A stretch of DNA of 64,000 bases from Planctomycetota bacterium. GTDB taxonomy: Bacteria; Planctomycetota; Brocadiia; JAADGH01. Of the stretch, positions 1 through 6,780 are shown piece by piece; positions within the stretch are counted from its first letter, which is position 1, and each line of letters begins with the position of its first letter. Made by a program: the position numbers and the translations under genes. Below the pieces are notes generated by a model. The model did no database searches and was not told where the DNA came from. It saw only the letters and a list, made by a program, of their open reading frames with translations. The stretch is taken from contig JAADGH010000078.1 in NCBI GenBank assembly GCA_013152475.1, positions 111,108 through 175,107 on the forward strand. The letters are read 5' to 3'.

Positions 1-2
1 AG

Positions 3-806
3 AACTTCATGATCACCTGGTCGGTCAGCCCGCCGCACGCCTTCTGGATCTGTCCCGACCCGTATTACAGCATGTACGGCCCCGACACGATCCCCTTTCC
101 GTCCAACTGGACCCACCGGCCCGATGCCTACCAGCGGCCCCAGGCCGCCCGCATGGGAAAACAGATGGGCGAGAAGTGCCTGCGCGAATACGTCCGCTGC
201 TACTACGGCCAGGTCACGATGATGGATGCGCTCATGGGCCGCATCCTCGACGCCCTGAAGGAGGCCGGGCAGGATCGGGACACCCTTGTCATCTACACCG
301 CCGACCACGGCGACATGCAGGCGGCGCACGGGATGGTCGGCAAAGCGCTCCCCGCCTACTATGAGGAGATCGTGCGCGTGCCGTTCCTCATGCGCTATCC
401 CACCATCAAGCCCGGCACGGTAATCGACCGGCACGTCAACTCCGTGGACATGATGCCGACGCTCCTGGACTTTGCCGGCATGCCCATCCCGAAGGCCGTG
501 CAGGGAGAGTCGCTCAGGCCGCTGGTCGAAGGGAAGGTTGCCTCCGACGACCGGCCCGGCTTCTGCGAGCGGGGCAGGGGCGACAAGCATGCCAGCCGCA
601 TGGTCCGCACGAGGCGGTGGAAATACTCCTGGTTCGCCCACCAGAATCGGCGGGAGCTCTTTGACCTGCAGACCGACCCGCACGAGATGGCCAACCTGAG
701 CGACAGCGCCGAGCACCGGGCGACCCTCGCCGATCTGCACCGGCAACTTCGGCAGCAGATGGAGCGGACGACCGACCCCGCGCTGGCCATCCTCCCGAAG
801 GCCTGA
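3..806 (+). CDS. Sulfatase/arylsulfatase-family protein, C-terminal part (5' end off window)
   Basis: Frame is open to the window edge; sulfatase C-terminal motifs 'YTADHGDMQAAHGMVGK', 'VDMMPTLLDFAGMPIP', 'GESLRPLVEG'. Confidence 0.88.
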   Translation, partial: NFMITWSVSPPHAFWICPDPYYSMYGPDTIPFPSNWTHRPDAYQRPQAARMGKQMGEKCLREYVRCYYGQVTMMDALMGRILDALKEAGQDRDTLVIYTADHGDMQAAHGMVGKALPAYYEEIVRVPFLMRYPTIKPGTVIDRHVNSVDMMPTLLDFAGMPIPKAVQGESLRPLVEGKVASDDRPGFCERGRGDKHASRMVRTRRWKYSWFAHQNRRELFDLQTDPHEMANLSDSAEHRATLADLHRQLRQQMERTTDPALAILPKA

Positions 807-877
807 TCGGCGGCCAACCATTGGCCAGGTAATGACTTCTCTTCCTTCGTGGTTGGGGAGGTCGTTGCACCGACGGA

Positions 878-908
878 GACACGCTCAAGACAAGTTTGAT
901 CGTGACAC
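878..908 (+). repeat. Degenerate single hairpin of the CACGCTCAAAC/GTTTGAGCGTG intergenic repeat family
   Basis: GACACGCTCAAGACAAGTTTGATCGTGACAC vs GACACGCTCAAACAAGTTTGAGCGTGGCAC at 48431-48460; lies between the convergent genes ending at 806 and 932. Confidence 0.6.
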
Positions 909-931
909 GCAGGCGCGCGGCGGCGGGTGAC

Positions 932-1675
932 CTACAAATGCCCGCACACCGGGCAGTCCGGCCGGCGGGCGATGGGGATGCGCTGGAAGGTCATGTTCGC
1001 CGTGTCGTAGTAGAGGAGTGTCCCGGCAAGGGTCTCGCCGAAGCCGGCGAGGATCTTGATGCCCTCGGCCGCCGCGATCGCCCCCGCCAGCGCCGAGACC
1101 GCGCCGAAGACGGGGAACTCCCGCTTCCACGTGGCCGGGTCCTCGGGGTAGAGGCACGCCAGGCAGGGGGTCCTGCCGGGGAGGATCGTGGTCACCTGCC
1201 CCTCCATGCCGTACATCGCCGCCTCGATCATCGGCTTGCCCTGCCGCACGCATTCGCGGTTCATGGCGAAGCGCTCGACGAACAACGGCGCGCAGTCGAA
1301 GACGATGTCCACCTTCGAGACCAGCTCGGCGACGTTTTCGTCGCTCACGTTTTCCGGTAAGCCCTCCACATCGAGGCGGGGATTGAGTTCCTTCAGGCGG
1401 CGCGGGGCCGACTCCGCCCGGGGCTTTCCGAGCCAGTCATAGGTCATTAAAATCTGGCGGTTCAGGTCGCTGTGTTTGACGCTGCCGCCGTGGGCGATGA
1501 CGAGCCTTCCGATCCCCGCAGCGGCCAGGCTGTAGGCCACGGGCGACCCCAGGCCGCCGCACCGGCTGATCAGGGCCGAGCTGGCCTTGAGCTTCTCCTG
1601 TCCGGCCTCGCCGAAGCCAGGGGTCCACATCTGCCATTCGTACGTCGCACGCTCTTCGTCGGTGAGTTGCGTCAT
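932..1675 (-). CDS. ThiF/MoeB/HesA-type E1-like protein with divergent nucleotide-binding motifs
   Basis: RCGGLGSPVAYSLAAAGIG, SDLNRQIL, CLAC/CPVC zinc motifs; next to a MoaD-like gene. Confidence 0.82.
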   Translation of the reverse strand: MTQLTDEERATYEWQMWTPGFGEAGQEKLKASSALISRCGGLGSPVAYSLAAAGIGRLVIAHGGSVKHSDLNRQILMTYDWLGKPRAESAPRRLKELNPRLDVEGLPENVSDENVAELVSKVDIVFDCAPLFVERFAMNRECVRQGKPMIEAAMYGMEGQVTTILPGRTPCLACLYPEDPATWKREFPVFGAVSALAGAIAAAEGIKILAGFGETLAGTLLYYDTANMTFQRIPIARRPDCPVCGHL

Positions 1676-1691
1676 TCCTTCCTCCTTCTCT

Positions 1692-1970
1692 TTACCCGCC
1701 CGCCACGGGGCTGAACACCGAGACCTCGTCGCCGTCGGCCAGGGTGCGCTGTTCGTCCTGGCGCACGGTCTGGCCGTTGACCAGGACGATCAGGTTGGAC
1801 CGTACTGTCCCGCTGTCGTCCAGGATCTGGCGTTGGAAGTCGCCCCCGCGCTCCTGGGCCAGCGTGGCCAGAGCGCCGCGCGCGTCGGCGCCGTCGGGGA
1901 GCTCGACCTGCTCCCGCTCCGTGCCGGCGCCCTTTCGGACGAGCGCGAAATACCGGAATGTCACCTTCAT
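1692..1970 (-). CDS. MoaD/ThiS-like ubiquitin-fold sulfur carrier protein (C-terminal GG)
   Basis: MKVTFRYFALVRKGAG...LIVLVNGQTVRQDEQRTLADGDEVSVFSPVAGG; start trimmed to the internal Met. Confidence 0.8.
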   Translation of the reverse strand: MKVTFRYFALVRKGAGTEREQVELPDGADARGALATLAQERGGDFQRQILDDSGTVRSNLIVLVNGQTVRQDEQRTLADGDEVSVFSPVAGG

Positions 1971-2044
1971 CGATTGCATCTCCTCTCTTTTTCGAATAGG
2001 CCCCAAGGGTTACGAGGCCGGTCCGGCGTCCTTCTCTTGCTTCC

Positions 2045-2068
2045 TCTCGGCGATGTCCTTCGCCGAGA
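2045..2068 (-). terminator. Perfect 9-bp hairpin between two minus-strand genes (possible terminator or regulatory hairpin)
   Basis: TCTCGGCGA-tgtcct-TCGCCGAGA; no clear U-tract, so low confidence as an intrinsic terminator. Confidence 0.35.
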
Positions 2069-2077
2069 CCAAGCCCT

Positions 2078-3556
2078 TCAAATGAGAATGGAATACAGTA
2101 CGCCGTTGTTGATCTCTATTCGCATCGACACGGCGTCGTAGCGATACGGCGCGGTGGTCTTTCCCCCCTGCCACCGCAGGACGTGCTGGCGCGAGTCGCC
2201 CGTGGCGGGGATCGAGTTGTGCAGCTCATACCCCTCCAGCGGCATGCCGTACGGATCGCGCAGCTCCGCCTTGAGCCAGCCGTCGATGTCGGCATCCACA
2301 CAGATCTCCGCCCGGCCTGGGATGAACGGCCTCAGCGTCAGGCTGCCGATGGTGCTGGGCGAGGTGGCCAGGCCGGCGAAGCGGCCCTTCGGCCACGACG
2401 CCGCCATCACGCCGCGCCATTCGGTCTCGACGCCGGGTGGGAGCTGGTGGTTGTGCTTTGTGTTGCCGGCGGTGTAGAGCATGATCTGCTCGTCGCCGAC
2501 CTCGATCACATCGCTCGTTGCATAGGCCGACATGCACCCCTTCTCCGGCACGGGGTCGCGGGGGATCCACCCGCCGCGCAGGGGGCGGAGCCAGTGGCGG
2601 CCGTCGCGGCTGAAGCAGAGCTCCACGTCCATCGTCTGGTCCCAGCAGCGGTAGTGGCCGAGAAAGCCCGTGCACCACTCGGGCTCGCGATGGACGGCGA
2701 GGTAGTAGAACTCCATGTCGAGCGGGTCGTGCTCGTCGGCGGTGATGAGGAGCTCCGGTGCGCTCCAGTCGATGCCGTCCTCGCTGGTGCGCCGCTGGAT
2801 CGTGCGGAGGACCTGCGGGGCGTTGTCGTGCGGTGTGTAGCGGTGCGTCTCGGGCCAGGTCGGCATGAGCCAGACGGAGTACATCTCAAAGATCTTCTCG
2901 GCCTCGTTGTAGTAAACATACGTGGCGTCGTTGCTGCGGAGGCGCTTGGCCTCGATCCACTCGACCGTCCGTTTGTCTTCGAACTTGCTGTTGGGGTTGG
3001 CCGCCGTGAGTCCCGCCGCCCATCCCGCCTGGCCGACTTCGAGGTCGGAGGGGTGGTAGACCGCGGGCTTGTTCAGGTCCGTCAGCTTCCAGCGGATCCC
3101 GTCCTTGCTCTCGGAGATGATGTAGCGGATAATGCCCCGGTCCTGGCCGTGGAGCCAACAGTACATGAGCCACCGGTCGTCGGGCGTCCGTACCACGGAC
3201 GGCTGGATGATATTCGCATTTTCGTAAAGGCCGCCGATCCGGATGTGGTTCGTGTCTTTGCCCTCCCACTCCACCTGCCCCAGCATGGGGCGCTGCCAGG
3301 AGAGGCCGTCGGCCGACTCGGCGATGGCGATGCGCATGGTGTGCGGGTCACGCCGGCGGGTGGAGTAGTAGATGCGGAAGCGGCCGTCGTCCAGCTTCAT
3401 GACGGTCCCCGCGAAGCTCATGACATTGTCGAGGTCGGGTGGTCCCTCCGCGTCGAAGACGATGCCGTGCTTCTTCACCGGCACGCTCCGGAGGTGGAGA
3501 CCGTTCCGGCAGAGCACATCCTGATCGTCGTAAACGCGAATCCTTCGCTCGTCCAT
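2078..3556 (-). CDS. Glycoside hydrolase-like five-bladed beta-propeller protein (GH32/43/130-like)
   Basis: Repeated 'DGRFRIYYSTRR', 'AESADGLSWQRP', 'SESKDGIRWKL', 'FSRDGRHWLRP' blade motifs. Confidence 0.65.
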   Translation of the reverse strand: MDERRIRVYDDQDVLCRNGLHLRSVPVKKHGIVFDAEGPPDLDNVMSFAGTVMKLDDGRFRIYYSTRRRDPHTMRIAIAESADGLSWQRPMLGQVEWEGKDTNHIRIGGLYENANIIQPSVVRTPDDRWLMYCWLHGQDRGIIRYIISESKDGIRWKLTDLNKPAVYHPSDLEVGQAGWAAGLTAANPNSKFEDKRTVEWIEAKRLRSNDATYVYYNEAEKIFEMYSVWLMPTWPETHRYTPHDNAPQVLRTIQRRTSEDGIDWSAPELLITADEHDPLDMEFYYLAVHREPEWCTGFLGHYRCWDQTMDVELCFSRDGRHWLRPLRGGWIPRDPVPEKGCMSAYATSDVIEVGDEQIMLYTAGNTKHNHQLPPGVETEWRGVMAASWPKGRFAGLATSPSTIGSLTLRPFIPGRAEICVDADIDGWLKAELRDPYGMPLEGYELHNSIPATGDSRQHVLRWQGGKTTAPYRYDAVSMRIEINNGVLYSILI

Positions 3557-3570
3557 TCGAGGTCCTTTCT

Positions 3571-4668
3571 CTACTCGTCCCCAAAACTCGTCCCCACAGC
3601 TCGCGCCGCGCGGATGACCTCATGGCTGCGGGGGACGAGCCGCTGCTTCACAACGGCCTTCTCAATCGGCACGGACGTGATGTCGGCGCCCTTGAGACAG
3701 ACCATCCGACGGAACCGGCCAGTCGCCACGAGCCGGGCCGCCTCCGTGCCGAACCGCGTGGCCAACACCCGGTCGAAGGCCGTGGGCGACCCGCCGCGCT
3801 GCAGGTGACCGAGCACCACGGCGCGGCTCTCAATGCCGGACATCGCCTCGATCTGGTCCGCCACGACGCGACCGACGCCGCCCAGGCGGACGGGATCGAA
3901 GCTTGTCTCGACCATCCGCTTGACGACCTGCTTGCCGCCCTTGGGTTTGGCGCCCTCCGAGACGGCGATAATGGTGAAGCGCTTGCCCACCTTGCTGCGC
4001 CGCGTGCAGCACGCCGCCACGCAGTCGATGCCATACGGGATTTCGGGGATGAGGATCACGTCCGCCCCGCCGGCCACCCCGGCATGGAGCGTCAGCCAGC
4101 CGGCATTGCGACCCATCAGCTCGATGACCATCACGCGGTGATGGGACTGCGCGGTGGTGTGCAGGCGGTCGATGCCGTCGGTGGCGATCTGCACGGCCGA
4201 GTCGAAGCCGAAGGTCAGGTCCGTCTCGCAGAGGTCGTTGTCGATGGTCTTGGGCACGCCGACGACGTTCACGCCCCGTTTGCCCAGCTCGTTTGCGATG
4301 GACAGCGTGCCGTCGCCGCCGATGGCGACGAGGGCGTCGAGGCCGAGCTTCTTGCAGTTCTTCAGCACGTGTTCGGACCGGTCGATCTTGACGAGCTTGC
4401 CGCCGTGCTTCTCGATGTTTGCGAAAGGATTGGCCCGGTTGGAGGTGCCGAGGATCGTCCCGCCGAGGGTGAGGATGCCGGAGACGTCCGTGGACTTGAG
4501 TTTCCGGGCGTGCAGCTTGATCAGCCCCTGGTAGCCGTCGAAGATGCCGACGACCTCCATGCCGTACTCGTTCATTGCGGCCTTGGCCACGCCGCGCAGG
4601 GCGGCGTTCAGCCCGGGGCAGTCGCCGCCGCCGGTGAGGATGCCGATGCGCGGTGTCTTCTTTGTCAT
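3571..4668 (-). CDS. pfkA: 6-phosphofructokinase (PfkA superfamily, GGDG/PKTIDND type)
   Basis: GILTGGGDCPGLNA, VAIGGDGTLSIA, VPKTIDNDL, ELMGRNAGWL; start trimmed to MTKKTPRIG. Confidence 0.93.
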   Translation of the reverse strand: MTKKTPRIGILTGGGDCPGLNAALRGVAKAAMNEYGMEVVGIFDGYQGLIKLHARKLKSTDVSGILTLGGTILGTSNRANPFANIEKHGGKLVKIDRSEHVLKNCKKLGLDALVAIGGDGTLSIANELGKRGVNVVGVPKTIDNDLCETDLTFGFDSAVQIATDGIDRLHTTAQSHHRVMVIELMGRNAGWLTLHAGVAGGADVILIPEIPYGIDCVAACCTRRSKVGKRFTIIAVSEGAKPKGGKQVVKRMVETSFDPVRLGGVGRVVADQIEAMSGIESRAVVLGHLQRGGSPTAFDRVLATRFGTEAARLVATGRFRRMVCLKGADITSVPIEKAVVKQRLVPRSHEVIRAARAVGTSFGDE

Positions 4669-4711
4669 GGTTTGACCTTCCTTTCGAATGACTGCTCTGG
4701 ATTCAGGCGCA

Positions 4712-4740
4712 ATCATAAGAGATTGCCTTGGCCAAATCAA
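4712..4740 (-). promoter_or_regulatory. sigma70-like promoter for the phosphofructokinase gene
   Basis: Minus strand TTGATT-N17-TATGAT, about 44 nt upstream of the start codon at 4668. Confidence 0.55.
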
Positions 4741-4779
4741 GGTGTGGCTTTCCAGGAGTTTCCCTACGACCCGCGTGGC

Positions 4780-4903
4780 GTCATTGCGAGACGCATCTTT
4801 CGCGATAGCGGAAGATGCGACGAAGCGATCTCATGTGCCGATTGGCAGGCGAGAGACGGGATTGCTTCGTTAGCCTGCATCCTGCGGGCCACCTTGCAAT
4901 GAT
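4780..4903. repeat. Imperfect long inverted repeat of the 'GTCATTGCGAG...CGAAGCAATC' REP-like type
   Basis: GTCATTGCGAG (4780-4790) vs CTTGCAATGAT (4893-4903), with internal CGAAGCGATCTC vs GGATTGCTTCG arms. Confidence 0.6.
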
Positions 4904-5008
4904 AAAGCTGGGGTTCCGCGAACCAAACAGAGCAAACGCAATTCGTGACTTGGGTTAGGGCAGATCGCGCTCCGATTCTGGGGAAAGTCCTGGTCGTTTT
5001 GATTTTGC

Positions 5009-5377
5009 CTACGGGGCCCGGTCGTCATCCAGGCTCTCATATTCCAGGAGGCGCTCCAGGCAGTAGTTCCGGAGGGTGTTCCGGTCCTGTGGGGTCATGT
5101 CCGCAAAATGAATACCCATTCGGATCGAGCCGTCCCGCTGCTTCTGAAGGCGCACCACCTGGCCCTTGATGTCCACCATCTCCGAACCGAGAACAAGCCC
5201 CAGCTTGATGATGGAGAGAAAGGGGAAGTGGCTGTCGGCCTCCAGTAGGATGCCGCCCTCGCTGATGTCGATGGTCTTCCCCATAGTGGCGTTGGCCGAC
5301 GCCGGCGGCGTTTCCACTTGCTCGGCGAAGACCATTCCGCGAAATGTGACGCGCGGCTGCTTCCGCTTTTCCGGCAT
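5009..5377 (-). CDS. PilZ domain protein
   Basis: RKQPR (RxxxR) and DISEGG (DxSxxG) PilZ motifs; start trimmed to MPEKRKQPR. Confidence 0.82.
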   Translation of the reverse strand: MPEKRKQPRVTFRGMVFAEQVETPPASANATMGKTIDISEGGILLEADSHFPFLSIIKLGLVLGSEMVDIKGQVVRLQKQRDGSIRMGIHFADMTPQDRNTLRNYCLERLLEYESLDDDRAP

Positions 5378-5414
5378 CTCTCGGCCCTCCTGTTCTGGCG
5401 TGCAATGAGGGTGA

Positions 5415-5445
5415 ATTATACCCCGGCATCCTGTGTCGAAGTCAA
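5415..5445 (-). promoter_or_regulatory. Possible sigma70-like promoter for the PilZ gene
   Basis: Minus strand TTGACT-N19-TATAAT; the spacer is longer than optimal. Confidence 0.35.
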
Positions 5446-5476
5446 GCGAAATACGGGAAATAAACCGTTGTGCACG

Positions 5477-5505
5477 TTGCTGCACATCGAATCATGGGGT
5501 ATACT
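5477..5505 (+). promoter_or_regulatory. sigma70-like promoter upstream of the transglutaminase-like gene
   Basis: TTGCTG-N17-TATACT. Confidence 0.45.
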
Positions 5506-5609
5506 TTTAGTGGAGGCGGGGCGTAGCCAGGCGTACGAGGCACGCCGTAAAATGCCTCAGACGCGGCCGTACATAGGTCTGGCTGTGGGCGCCGAAGGGG
5601 GATGCTGTT

Positions 5610-6137
5610 ATGCGCAGCGGAGTCGTACCCAGCTTAATTTGTGTCTTGCTGGTCGCCGGGTGTATAGGCCATTATACCGCAGTTCCCGTGGAGAGGACGC
5701 CCTATGACAGGGAGTGGGATGTCATCCGGAGGTCAATGGACGACGCGGCGAGACTGGAGTATCGCCGGCGACCCAGCGCCGAACGCCTGTGGCAGCCGCC
5801 GGCCCTGACGGTTGCGACAGGGAGGGGAGACTGCACAGCGCTGGCAACGTTCCTCTACTACAGGATGAGGAAGGGCGGCGTTAAAAACGGGCGGATTGTC
5901 TTCGGCTTTATGGGCGCCAATTGGCATGCCTGGGTGGAGTGGCGAGGTTATGTTCTCGATCCTACCATACATGCCATCGCCGCCATGCCTGATGCGAGCG
6001 ACTATCGGCCCTGCTGGGGGTACGACAGGAGGGGGAGGTATCGCTACATCGAGACGCCATCCGGCGATGGCGAGCCACACGGCAGGGGAAACCACATGTT
6101 CCTGATCAATGCAACCGCGTCTGGGACATGCCGCTGA
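5610..6137 (+). CDS. Lipoprotein with transglutaminase-like cysteine peptidase fold
   Basis: Lipobox-like LLVAGC; Cys/His/Asp triad context GDCTALATFLYYRM ... NWHAWVEW ... VLDPT. Confidence 0.7.
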   Translation: MRSGVVPSLICVLLVAGCIGHYTAVPVERTPYDREWDVIRRSMDDAARLEYRRRPSAERLWQPPALTVATGRGDCTALATFLYYRMRKGGVKNGRIVFGFMGANWHAWVEWRGYVLDPTIHAIAAMPDASDYRPCWGYDRRGRYRYIETPSGDGEPHGRGNHMFLINATASGTCR

Positions 6138-6147
6138 CGGTGTGCCG

Positions 6148-6780
6148 TCACCTGACCACGCCTTTTTCAAATGCGAATCGAATCAGGGCGGCATTGGAGT
6201 TCAGGCCGAGTTTGCGCATCATCCGGTACCGGTAGCTATGGATTGTGCTGATACTGAGATGCAGCTCGTACGCGATCTCGGACGTCTTCATGCCTGCGGC
6301 CAAGTGCTTCAACACCTGCAGTTCCCGTTCCGACAGTCTGCTCACCGGGTCGCTCCCATCGAGCTTGCCGATGTTCTCACCGATCTTCTCCAGGATGGAC
6401 GGGCTGATGTACGTTCCGCCGGCGTGGACTTTTCGGATGGCGTCCGGCAGTTCATCGGCGGAGGCCCCCTTGGGGATGAACCCCGCGGCGCCGGCCTGAA
6501 GCACATGGATGGCGTGGTTCTCGCTGTCGTACATGGTGAGGATGATGATTTTGGTCTCTGAGGAGTCCATGACAAGCCGCGCGGTGACTTCCTCCCCGTC
6601 GAGGCGGGGCATGGCCAGATCGAGGACGGCTACGTCCGGTTTTGTATCGCGGCAGAGCCGGAGCGCCTCTTCGCCGTCCCTGGCCATGGCCACGACGGTG
6701 ATATCCCCCTCAGGCTCCAGCATTCGGCGCATACCCTCCAGCACGATGGGGTGATCGTCTGCGACCAGGACCCGGATCAT
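6148..6780 (-). CDS. NarL/LuxR-family response regulator
   Basis: REC domain 'IRVLVADDHPIVLEGM...PDVAVLDLAMP' plus LuxR HTH 'LSERELQVLKHLAAGMKTSEIAYELHLSISTIHSYRYRMMRKL'. Confidence 0.95.
   Translation of the reverse strand: MIRVLVADDHPIVLEGMRRMLEPEGDITVVAMARDGEEALRLCRDTKPDVAVLDLAMPRLDGEEVTARLVMDSSETKIIILTMYDSENHAIHVLQAGAAGFIPKGASADELPDAIRKVHAGGTYISPSILEKIGENIGKLDGSDPVSRLSERELQVLKHLAAGMKTSEIAYELHLSISTIHSYRYRMMRKLGLNSNAALIRFAFEKGVVR

Noticed and set aside
2183-3808. 541-aa plus-strand ORF
   Set aside because: Antisense to the propeller hydrolase and phosphofructokinase genes; no motifs.
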